Shown: positions 14,100-20,356 of the stretch, one piece after another
How the letters are laid out: each line of letters starts with the position of its first letter
Numbering within the stretch: position 1 is the stretch's first letter
Source: a virus
Virus record (IMG/VR): IMGVR_UViG_3300034418_007081
Location: 1-30,611 of that record
DNA length: 30,611 nucleotides
Reading direction: 5' to 3' (one strand)
Notes under the pieces: generated by a model
The model's input: only the letters and a program-made list of their open reading frames with translations
The model's database searches: none
Told to the model about the DNA's origin: nothing
Translations under genes and position numbers: made by a program

Positions 14100-14444
14100 T
14101 TAGCCTGCCATTCGATATTCTAACCTGTCGCCGTTATCCATGCAAGCAAGATGAATATCTATCTTGTTGTTGCTTCTAGGCACATTATAGACATGTAGAT
14201 TATATACAATAACCTTACCTGTGTCTCGATTGTGTAAGAAAAAGTAATGCTCCGGAAATATTGACACTAGATTTGATTTACAGTTGTCACTTTGGATTGA
14301 TCTAACTATCTTTACCAAGACTTTTAAATCATCCCCATCCCAATCAATAGCGCGATGTGTATCTTCTAGATGAAGGTTTCCGTCCATTGCGTCATTGTTG
14401 ATGCTCATTTTGTAGTATGTTGAAATAGAATATTTAGGTGCCAT
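14100..14444 (-). CDS. Unknown early protein, 114 aa
   Basis: This 114-residue protein is the first minus-strand gene of the divergent region. It follows the promoter at 14487-14515 and AGGAG eight bases before ATG 14444. It contains HLEDTHRAIDWDGDDLKVLV, IFPEHYFFLHNRDTGKVIVY and NLHVYNVPRSNNKIDIHL, which looks like a compact alpha/beta fold with no recognised motif. The lipoprotein gene follows five bases after its stop. The operator in its promoter suggests tight regulation. Confidence 0.7.
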   Translation of the reverse strand: MAPKYSISTYYKMSINNDAMDGNLHLEDTHRAIDWDGDDLKVLVKIVRSIQSDNCKSNLVSIFPEHYFFLHNRDTGKVIVYNLHVYNVPRSNNKIDIHLACMDNGDRLEYRMAG

Positions 14445-14486
14445 ATCAGTTTCTCCTAGTGGTTACCTTGTTTTAAGTTATACTGT

Positions 14487-14515
14487 ATATTACACTACTT
14501 GTAATAGTATGTCAA
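14487..14515 (-). promoter_or_regulatory. Minus-strand promoter with a palindromic operator
   Basis: TTGACA (14510-14515) and TAATAT (14487-14492) are separated by 17 bases with an A-tract upstream. A perfect inverted repeat, TATTACA and TGTAATA around five bases (14488-14506), covers the spacer and -10. The same sequence recurs slightly degenerate at the 9545-9574 promoter. Confidence 0.82.
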
Positions 14516-14562
14516 CTGTTTTTTTTGTTTTGACTCAAAAAACCCACTTTTTTTGCTTTTAT

Positions 14563-14591
14563 TTGACTTCTGTGGTAAATACTCGTATAAT
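14563..14591 (+). promoter_or_regulatory. Plus-strand sigma70 promoter
   Basis: TTGACT (14563-14568) and TATAAT (14586-14591) are separated by 17 bases, preceded by T- and A-rich tracts. It faces the only plus-strand genes and is divergent from the promoter at 14487-14515, with about 50 bases between the two -35 boxes. Confidence 0.82.
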
Positions 14592-14602
14592 AAGGAATAC
14601 TA

Positions 14603-14686
14603 ATGGCACATAAGTTTTTAATCCTCGCAACATTCTTAACTGGGTGTTATACAGGAATAATAGTTACTATAATAATATTAGGATAA
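14603..14686 (+). CDS. 27-aa hydrophobic peptide with lipobox-like signal
   Basis: A 27-codon frame lies directly after the plus-strand promoter, with AAGGA six bases before the ATG. It encodes a short positive start (MAHK), a hydrophobic stretch ending in FLTGC (a lipobox-like sequence, Cys15) and a second hydrophobic tail rich in isoleucine. It ends three bases before the next start codon. A tiny membrane or lipidated peptide is the plain reading; holin-like or toxin-like action is speculation. It is shorter than usual annotation cut-offs. Confidence 0.55.
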   Translation: MAHKFLILATFLTGCYTGIIVTIIILG

Positions 14687-14689
14687 TCG

Positions 14690-15175
14690 ATGACACAAGT
14701 AAAACGAGATCCAATAAACGACTGGACCAAGACAACCCGTAGCCTTTGTGCTATGAGTGCTCGTGCTGACGCTAAACGCCGAGCAAACAGTGAATGGTGG
14801 AAGCGGAGTCGTTGGGCTAATCCAGAGCAACAAGCACAGGATACCTTACAACAACAACTTGTTGGCTATTGGGCTCGAACTAAAGGTGTTACACTACAAG
14901 ACATAAACAATCCAGATATTTCCTTGTTACTACGGATTCGTGAAGATATATTTGATATGCTTGACGCAAGTCAGCAAGCAAGATGGAGTTCATATTGGGG
15001 TCAAGTATTCACACAAGGCAAAAAACTTTCAGGCAAAAAACTAAACACACTATACAAAGACATTGAACTGGCACAACAACGGCACACTATTAGGCACAAA
15101 CGAAATCCCGAAAAACAGAATCAAGATATGACGGTAAAGGGTTCTGCGCTCGATCAAACTCCTCCTTGGGATTGA
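14690..15175 (+). CDS. Unknown plus-strand protein, 161 aa
   Basis: This is the only sizeable gene on the plus strand. It is basic and helical, with an arginine/tryptophan-rich section (SARADAKRRANSEWWKRSRWANPEQQ), a central segment VTLQDINNPDISLLLRIREDIFDML and a lysine-rich stretch (GKKLSGKKLNTLYKD). The C-terminus ends ALDQTPPWD, a proline, aromatic and acidic tip that recalls partner-binding tails of DNA-processing proteins. The composition suggests nucleic-acid binding. The family is not recognised. Its transcript should end at the terminator at 15345-15365. Confidence 0.72.
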   Translation: MTQVKRDPINDWTKTTRSLCAMSARADAKRRANSEWWKRSRWANPEQQAQDTLQQQLVGYWARTKGVTLQDINNPDISLLLRIREDIFDMLDASQQARWSSYWGQVFTQGKKLSGKKLNTLYKDIELAQQRHTIRHKRNPEKQNQDMTVKGSALDQTPPWD

Positions 15176-15234
15176 TCAACAGAGTGGTATGCCGGGGCTG
15201 CCCATATATGGGTGCGAGTTATACATAGTCAAAC

Positions 15235-15324
15235 TTCTCGCTTAAATGTTTCAAGGAGTTCAAGCGCCTTGCCTATGAGGTTAAATGTAGGCACCGAGAT
15301 GATGTTTCGGTAAGAAAGCGAGAA
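15235..15324 (+). ncRNA. Candidate cloverleaf-like RNA fold
   Basis: A 9-bp closing stem (TTCTCGCTT 15235-15243 with AAGCGAGAA 15316-15324) encloses three consecutive hairpins: CAAGG/CCTTG (15252-15271), CCTA/TAGG (15272-15291) and ACCGA/TCGGT (15293-15311). It is not a recognisable tRNA: loop sizes, an anticodon arm and a CCA position do not fit. It would lie in the 3' untranslated part of the plus-strand transcript, just before the terminator. Confidence 0.4.
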
Positions 15325-15391
15325 CGGGTAATACAGATCACATCACCTACAGTGTAGGTTTTTTTAAGTGTGTGGTTTGTATTATCCGTTC
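15322..15391 (+). repeat. Inverted repeat enclosing the plus-strand terminator
   Basis: GAACGGGTAATAC (15322-15334) pairs with GTATTATCCGTTC (15379-15391) over 13 positions; the single departure is a G-U pair in plus-strand RNA. The enclosed 44 bases contain the intrinsic terminator. The arms share the core GAACGG-T-A-AC with the inverted repeat at 15634-15745. Confidence 0.85.
15345..15365 (+). terminator. Intrinsic terminator of the plus-strand operon
   Basis: The stem ACCTAC/GTAGGT (15345-15350 with 15354-15359) is followed directly by a run of T residues to 15365. It lies about 170 bases after the stop of the 161-residue gene. Confidence 0.82.
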
Positions 15392-15564
15392 TTTTGACTT
15401 TTTTACCGAGATGATGATTTATATCTAACTCCTTTAAAGATCACAAGTAATACATCGAACAAAACGAGTGTAACGAAGTTTTGTGATGATGTAGATGAAC
15501 GAAGTTCATCTCTCTACTTAAACCTATATAAAATAATCATTTGGAGTTCGAGCCGTGATTGAAT

Positions 15565-15603
15565 AAAGAAAAACCCCTGTTAGGGCTTATACTAACAGGG
15601 GTT
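15565..15603 (-). terminator. Intrinsic terminator of the structural operon
   Basis: On the minus strand, AACCCCTGTTAG (15603-15592) pairs with CTAACAGGGGTT (15583-15572), 12 perfect base pairs with an 8-base loop, followed by TTTCTTTATT. It should end transcripts that come through the tail genes to 15864. Confidence 0.88.
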
Positions 15604-15633
15604 ACAAATGCCGTTATAACATAAACGGAGTTT

Positions 15634-15745
15634 GAACGGATTACACAACTGATTGTCGGAATATAAAAAAATGGCACTTTTTTAAGTTAAACAATAGTCA
15701 CACCCAATATTAGAATATCTAAGAAGGGAGTTGTGTATTCCGTTC
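15634..15745. repeat. Long-range 17-bp inverted repeat
   Basis: GAACGGATTACACAACT (15634-15650) and AGTTGTGTATTCCGTTC (15729-15745) are inverted repeats matching at 16 of 17 positions, 78 bases apart. With the pair at 15322-15391 they give four copies of a GAACGGRTWAYAC motif in alternating orientation. Confidence 0.88.
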
Positions 15746-15766
15746 ACTTTTATTTATTATCTGTGA

Positions 15767-15855
15767 GAACTGGGTAAAACTTTTTGTGTGTTTAGGGAAG
15801 CGACTGTGACAGTTGCCTGCCACAGTCTATTACCCAGTTCCTCGTGCCGAAGCAC
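15767..15855 (-). ncRNA. Minus-sense structured 3' UTR RNA with GNRA and UUCG hairpins
   Basis: On the minus strand a GUGC-UUCG-GCAC hairpin (15855-15844) is followed by a perfect 11-bp stem GAACUGGGUAA/UUACCCAGUUC (15840-15830 with 15777-15767). The stem encloses an 11-bp hairpin GACUGUGGCAG/CUGUCACAGUC capped by a GCAA tetraloop (15827-15802). One pair is G-U on this strand but A-C on the other, which favours a minus-sense RNA. It begins right after the stop codon at 15864. Confidence 0.62.
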
Positions 15856-15863
15856 ACTGTTAT

Positions 15864-16301
15864 TTAACTTGCAGACGCAGTTGCGCCCAGTGCAACTACT
15901 TTCCAATCTGTTCCGTTGTATACCACTAAACATTCAGTGCCAGCATTGCCATTTGTTGTGTAAGCAATATCACCTTCTTGTGGTGTTGGGATTGTAGTGC
16001 CTAACTGCGCCAGTGTAAGTGGTGTTAGATTGATTACATCTTCTACTTGCACACGATTTGTGTCGGGTTGTAGTGTTAGATCAATGCCTGAACTACTTAC
16101 AAGTGTGTTTGGTAGGTATGTGTTTGCAACTCGTAAACTTGCGTCAAGAGGTGCTACACCATTTGCTTCACCTCTACCATTGATTACATTTGCAAGTTCA
16201 TCCAGTGCTGCCTTGATATCTGCTCTTGCGTTTGCAGGACTATCGCTTGCACTGTCCATGTTTGTTGTTACAATATTTGTGTCATCTGTGGGCCATGCCA
16301 T
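15864..16301 (-). CDS. Short tail fibre protein with WPT/ARADI anchor
   Basis: This 145-residue protein begins MAWPTDDTNIVTTNMDSASDSPANARADIKAAL, the same N-terminal module as the fibres at 2821, 3546 and 16313. Its C-terminus (PQEGDIAYTTNGNAGTECLVVYNGTDWKVV) matches the 'CL.VY.GT.WK' ending of the neighbouring gene. It is therefore a minimal anchor with a short ending. It is the last gene of the structural operon. AAGGAG lies seven bases before ATG 16301. Confidence 0.72.
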   Translation of the reverse strand: MAWPTDDTNIVTTNMDSASDSPANARADIKAALDELANVINGRGEANGVAPLDASLRVANTYLPNTLVSSSGIDLTLQPDTNRVQVEDVINLTPLTLAQLGTTIPTPQEGDIAYTTNGNAGTECLVVYNGTDWKVVALGATASAS

Positions 16302-16312
16302 CAGTTATCTCC

Positions 16313-17098
16313 TTATAGGTTTCCGTCGAAAGTTATCTTTTTCCAGTTAGTGCCGTCATAAACAGCAAGACAACCTTGTGTGCTATCATATGCCATAAAA
16401 CCAGCCGCAGTGCTTGCAGTGTTATAACCCGGAGGTGTTTGACTTGTAATACTACTTGTTGCAAGCGGATTTAACTGTATTAGATTACTAAAACGCACCG
16501 CTGTGTCTGCTTCAAAATCAATAAAGTTTCCATTTTCTGCAGTAAAACTTGGTGCATTTACACTTGGGTTGTTGCTGCTACTGCCAGGCTGAACTTTAAT
16601 GTAAGCATCCCAGTTACTGGTATCACCGTTTTGGATAAAGAATCCAAACACAGGATCTCCATCGTCATTGGTAAATCTAAATGTGTTAGTGGGAGCACCT
16701 GCACTGTCTTTTAGGATCATTGCATCTTCTAGACCTGTTGTAGCACTTACATAATCACCTAGGTCACTGATTTGACTTTCAGTTATAGTTAAGGCTGCTT
16801 GATGTTGAACTACGCTGCTCTGTGTAATGTTTGCGTCAGGCACATTAGCCCACACAACTGCTTGTGTTAAATCATTTGCTTCACTACCGCCACTACTGCT
16901 TGCTTCAACTTCAAACTTACCAGTAGCACTGTCATACACAAGAATGTTATTGTCACTTGGCGTTGCAGGTATGTTAAACATACCAATAATGTCATTTACA
17001 TTACTGATAGTTTGATTTATATCTGCTCTTGCCACACTGATCTTATCTGTGTCTGCATCAGTGGTAGCGGTGCTTGCTGGTGTTGTAGGCCAAGCCAT
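16313..17098 (-). CDS. Tail fibre protein with WPT/ARADI anchor and shared repeat
   Basis: This 261-residue protein starts MAWPTTPASTATTDADTD with ARADINQTISNVNDII, the common anchor. At about 78-112 it carries one copy of the unit with NVPDANITQSS and ALTITESQISDL that occurs twice in the 773-residue fibre at 5758-8079. The C-terminal part (GYNTASTAAGFMAYDSTQG and CLAVYDGTNWKKI) resembles the generic 'Y.GT.WK' ending of fibre proteins. It starts by overlap with the small membrane protein (TAATG). Confidence 0.74.
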   Translation of the reverse strand: MAWPTTPASTATTDADTDKISVARADINQTISNVNDIIGMFNIPATPSDNNILVYDSATGKFEVEASSSGGSEANDLTQAVVWANVPDANITQSSVVQHQAALTITESQISDLGDYVSATTGLEDAMILKDSAGAPTNTFRFTNDDGDPVFGFFIQNGDTSNWDAYIKVQPGSSSNNPSVNAPSFTAENGNFIDFEADTAVRFSNLIQLNPLATSSITSQTPPGYNTASTAAGFMAYDSTQGCLAVYDGTNWKKITFDGNL

Positions 17099-17268
17099 TA
17101 TTTGTCTTCCTCGTGTGCTTTAACAAGCCACTTGATGTCGTTTTTAATCTCTGCAATATCTTCGCGTATGCGAACCATAACTTCATTTTCAAGTTTGTGT
17201 ATACGCCATACACACCAGATTACTACTGGTGCTAGTGCTATCGGATACATTGTTAAGAAATCTTCCAT
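17098..17268 (-). CDS. Small membrane protein with coiled-coil tail
   Basis: This 56-residue frame starts at ATG 17268 after AGGAAAG. Residues about 7-24 form one transmembrane helix (MYPIALAPVVIWCVWRI), followed by an amphipathic charged helix (NEVMVRIREDIAEIKND) and the tail KAHEEDK. One N-terminal membrane span plus a coiled coil resembles small holin- or inner-spanin-like proteins. As no other lysis gene is visible, this is the best lysis candidate in the window, but that is inference. It is tightly packed between two structural genes. Confidence 0.65.
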   Translation of the reverse strand: MEDFLTMYPIALAPVVIWCVWRIHKLENEVMVRIREDIAEIKNDIKWLVKAHEEDK

Positions 17269-17269
17269 G

Positions 17270-17557
17270 TTACTTTCCTAATATTCTCTTTGCCCAGCGT
17301 AGTCCTGCAGGACCTCCCCATAGCAAGTATGCTTGTGTTCCTGGTGTGTCTTGCCCAGGTTTATAGTATGTCTTTGCACGACTCAGAAAACTGTATGTTC
17401 TTCGCACAGTTTCTAAACTTACATTCTCACGCCGAGCAAACTGATTGGCTCTTGCTACTCCTACACGAGTGCCACCTTGTCTACTAGGCGGACTTGCTCG
17501 TCTCATTTTCAATCCCTTGCGGGCGGCTTGCGCCATTGCTTGTGTTGGTCTTGGCAT
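17270..17557 (-). CDS. Small basic protein of a conserved phage family (GGTxVGVARA/LWGG)
   Basis: The start at ATG 17557 (MPRPTQAMAQAARKGLKMR) is chosen because it lies just after the previous stop and matches the family's usual beginning. The 95-residue protein shows SRQGGTRVGVARANQFARRENVSLETVRRTYSF and AYLLWGGPAGLRWAKRIL. This combination is seen in short phage proteins and in a domain attached to some prohead proteases and other virion proteins; its function is not established. It is strongly basic, which suggests DNA or virion binding. Confidence 0.62.
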   Translation of the reverse strand: MPRPTQAMAQAARKGLKMRRASPPSRQGGTRVGVARANQFARRENVSLETVRRTYSFLSRAKTYYKPGQDTPGTQAYLLWGGPAGLRWAKRILGK

Positions 17558-17564
17558 ACTGTAT

Positions 17565-18263
17565 TTACGCCAATGCAATAGTGCCACCATTCACGGTAAC
17601 ACCAGGCAATCCTATTACAACAATGTCAACTGTTGCATCCACACTTACTTTACCGAAACTATCTAAATCTATAATGTTTACACTGGGTGTGCTTGTGTCA
17701 TAATCATTTGGATCAAGCAACACAGTTTTGTGTGTGGTTTCTGAAGTCGCCGCTGTTGCTGATATGCTAAGAATAGCACTGAAGTTTTTCTGTAAAGGCA
17801 ATAATCTAGCACCTACACTTCCACTCAGTGTAGATGTGTCAATGTTAAACAGTGTTTCGACAATGCTGTTCTGACTATCCAAGTATTGAATGTCAAAACT
17901 TCTTAAACTAATATCTTCGCCTGTGATTTCGATATCACATTTGATGTATCTACCACGCAGTGCGGCGCCACTGAAAACTGCAGGTGTTGTAAATGTAACA
18001 TTATCTGTGCTTGTGCTAAACTTTAGTTCTATTGTGCCAACAGCATCGACAAAAGCAATAGGAACAACATCTTTAATAGCACCTAAATCAATCGTAGTGG
18101 CTGATACTACTAAATCTGGACTGCCGCTTGCAACATAACCACCTGGATAAAACGGTGCCCATTTTTCCCACTGAAACCAATATCCTGGTGTAAGTTCTGT
18201 GCCGAAATCTGCCCAAGTATAACTGGTATCGGGGTAAAGATTGTTATCGTCAAATATTGCCAT
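17565..18263 (-). CDS. Tail-associated structural protein, 232 aa
   Basis: This beta-rich protein begins MAIFDDNNLYPDTSYTWADFG. Its 'YTW.DF....GYWFQWEKWAPFYPGG' stretch resembles a segment in the repetitive protein at 975-2330. It has the appearance of a minor tail or fibre-anchor protein: VPIAFVDAVGTIELKFSTSTDN, GRYIKCDIEITG, and a C-terminal VIGLPGVTVNGGTIALA. It lies directly after the tail-tip gene, a typical place for fibre-connecting proteins. No enzymatic motif is visible. Confidence 0.6.
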   Translation of the reverse strand: MAIFDDNNLYPDTSYTWADFGTELTPGYWFQWEKWAPFYPGGYVASGSPDLVVSATTIDLGAIKDVVPIAFVDAVGTIELKFSTSTDNVTFTTPAVFSGAALRGRYIKCDIEITGEDISLRSFDIQYLDSQNSIVETLFNIDTSTLSGSVGARLLPLQKNFSAILSISATAATSETTHKTVLLDPNDYDTSTPSVNIIDLDSFGKVSVDATVDIVVIGLPGVTVNGGTIALA

Positions 18264-18271
18264 CGTCTATC

Positions 18272-20356
18272 CTAACTTGTAATAAGAACACCATTTTGAA
18301 CAACACCACTGGTGCTGTATAAACTACCTATTCCACTACTGGTATAACTCACTGTTGCCATGGCACTACCAATACCGTTTGGTTTAAAGTATTTTACACC
18401 ATATTCATATACTTGACTTAGTTGTGCTGGAACAAACTGCGTATAACTTGTGCTATTTGCGTTCACTCTAATACTGTCTATATGTGTATATTTGTTGTTT
18501 AAAGGTTGTTTAACATAGATGTAAATCCAGTCATAATCATAAAAGTCAGTTGGTTGTGTCCAACTCAATAAAACTTCATCCATGTTAAATGTGCCTGCAC
18601 TATTCCACGCATTTTTAACAAAAGTGGTAGTCAAGTTAGTAGGATCATTTTTATCACCACTGTTAGGCGGATAGTTGATAACTGTTCCATTATAAGGTGT
18701 TGTGTTACTTACTACACCACTGTTATAAGTGTTGGTTACATTACTGTTAGTAAGATTAAGATTTTTCGGTGGTATATAAGCAAACTGTGCTTGTTTAAAC
18801 ACATATTCTGCTGGTTCATGTTCTGATGCACTAAAACTAATAGTATAGTCAGGCTCAATCTTCATACTTTGTATTCTATAAGGAACTGCACTAAGTCCTA
18901 AGTTATCATAGGTAATAGTAACAATGTCGCCTACTTCAACTTCATGTAGTTCACTAGTTGTTTTGAATGATATAACTTTCTTGTTTCGACTTCTATATAG
19001 GATTATGTGTGCTAGATCTGCCGCTAAACTACTGTCAGTTATGTGCTGAAAACTTATAGTTTTACGCAACCTTCTGCCATCATCTTCTGCAATAAGATCT
19101 AAATCTTCTTGACTGTCTGGCACAGGATAGGTAACCTCTGTCATGTTCCAGTCATTGCCTGGATTAGGATGACTTAACACCACTTGGTTATAATGGTTCT
19201 TTGTGTTAGTGCCTTCAATGTTTATGCCTGCTAACAAGTGATTGGTGTTTATAGCAAACGCAACAGTGGGTGTAGTATTTTGACTGTCTGTGCCATTGCC
19301 AGTGTCTAACAGTTTGAGTTTAAACTTGCCCTGGACATAGGGCATACCACTTCTCATATTTGTAAGAAATGTTTTTACATTTGACATCACAGTTTTGTCT
19401 GTGTTTATAACTGCATTGCTTGAAAGCATAGGGCCACTAACACCACTTTTATGATAAGTGACAGTTGAAGCATATTTGCTTCTTGCAGTGCTAAAACTTG
19501 TGAAGTCAATGCGATTATTTGCAAGTCCTCTGCCATAGCGTGGATTACGCAAATAATCTAACAAGTGATCTGCTGGGTTGGTGCTGTATGCTACAGTTTC
19601 GTTTTCATATGTTACACCGCCTGCACTTGCGGCACTTGCAACCTTTTTACCTTTTACCAATGCTTTGATGCGAGGAACACCACTGTAAGGATTCTTATCT
19701 GCATCTTCCTGATTTTCTGCTTTGGGCCATTCAAAACGCATTGCCAAATAAGCAAGTCCACGAAGTCTATGACTGCTTGTCCATCCAGGTGCTTCTTGTA
19801 ATAAACTACTTGCACCTTGACTGTCACTGCCTGTAAACTTTTGTATTTCCAATCTTCCGCTGAATCTACTGTCTGAACTTAAAACATCGTCGATAAAGAT
19901 TTCACCAATGCTTTCAACTTCACCTTCGCAAAGCACTAAAGCCAAGTATAGAAACTTGTTATTATCGCCATTGCTACTAACAAATACTCTTGTTCCACTT
20001 ACTAATCTTTCTCCGTAAACTACAGGAATATGCTCCAGTGTTCCTGCTTTATCAACTAAGATACCCTTGTTTTCTGCGTTTGCACTTGCTAAATCACTAC
20101 CACTAAAACTAGGTGTATCGAAGCCTCCCATAAGCCCGTCGCCTAGTAAATATCCTGCTGCCGCACCAACTGCGGCACCAACTGCGGCACCTACAAGTAT
20201 ACTTGCACCAATCAAACCCACTGCCGCGGCACCAGCACCAACAGCCGCACCTAAAACTGCGCCAATAATCACAACAGGTCCAGCAAGTGCTGGTGTTGCG
20301 AATGTTACTCCTGCTAGTAATGTGCCTAATAGTAGGCTAAGCCGCTTGATCCACAT
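18272..20356 (-). CDS. Tail tip / central fibre protein (gpJ-like)
   Basis: This 694-residue protein sits where lambda gpJ-type tail tips are found. After residue 80 it reads LEHIPVVYGERLVSGTRVFVSS, then LALVLCEGEVESIGEIFIDD, a hallmark of gpJ-like hub proteins. Later come LLDYLRNPRYGRGL, VSFKTTSELHEVEVGDIVTITYDNLG and, from about 555, a fibronectin-III-like segment (VLLSWTQPTDFYDYDWIYIYV). Unusually, residues 1-80 form a signal-peptide-like start (RLSLLLGTLLAGVTFATPALA) followed by a glycine-zipper membrane stretch (AAVGAAVGAAAGYLLG). It overlaps the preceding GNAT gene by 20 bases. Confidence 0.85.
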   Translation of the reverse strand: MWIKRLSLLLGTLLAGVTFATPALAGPVVIIGAVLGAAVGAGAAAVGLIGASILVGAAVGAAVGAAAGYLLGDGLMGGFDTPSFSGSDLASANAENKGILVDKAGTLEHIPVVYGERLVSGTRVFVSSNGDNNKFLYLALVLCEGEVESIGEIFIDDVLSSDSRFSGRLEIQKFTGSDSQGASSLLQEAPGWTSSHRLRGLAYLAMRFEWPKAENQEDADKNPYSGVPRIKALVKGKKVASAASAGGVTYENETVAYSTNPADHLLDYLRNPRYGRGLANNRIDFTSFSTARSKYASTVTYHKSGVSGPMLSSNAVINTDKTVMSNVKTFLTNMRSGMPYVQGKFKLKLLDTGNGTDSQNTTPTVAFAINTNHLLAGINIEGTNTKNHYNQVVLSHPNPGNDWNMTEVTYPVPDSQEDLDLIAEDDGRRLRKTISFQHITDSSLAADLAHIILYRSRNKKVISFKTTSELHEVEVGDIVTITYDNLGLSAVPYRIQSMKIEPDYTISFSASEHEPAEYVFKQAQFAYIPPKNLNLTNSNVTNTYNSGVVSNTTPYNGTVINYPPNSGDKNDPTNLTTTFVKNAWNSAGTFNMDEVLLSWTQPTDFYDYDWIYIYVKQPLNNKYTHIDSIRVNANSTSYTQFVPAQLSQVYEYGVKYFKPNGIGSAMATVSYTSSGIGSLYSTSGVVQNGVLITS

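Larger units (their letters stand above)
15176..15863. other. Gene-free, highly structured region between convergent operons
   Basis: These 688 bases hold no plausible gene on either strand. They contain a 12-bp palindrome (CCCATATATGGG, 15201-15212), a three-arm fold at 15235-15324, a plus-strand terminator, hairpins at 15451-15493 (TACATC and ACAAAAC arms) and 15493-15511 (AGATGAAC, GAA loop), a minus-strand terminator, a small hairpin at 15611-15628 (CCGTT/AACGG), two long-range inverted repeats sharing the core GAACGG, and a minus-sense RNA fold at 15767-15855. A 12-mer, ACCGAGATGATG, is repeated at 15293 and 15405. It may be a terminus, origin, packaging site or RNA locus. Confidence 0.75.

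Noticed and set aside
15392-15425. Plus-strand promoter TTGACT (15394-15399) with TTTATA/TTATAT 18-19 bases downstream
   Set aside because: The -10 is poor, the spacing is long and there is no gene or plus-strand terminator behind it.
15176-15863. tRNA, tmRNA or attP-like tRNA end (GGGGCTG near 15194; GGAGTTCGAGCC near 15542)
   Set aside because: No matching acceptor, anticodon or T-arm geometry around either motif, no CCA, and no integrase gene in the window.
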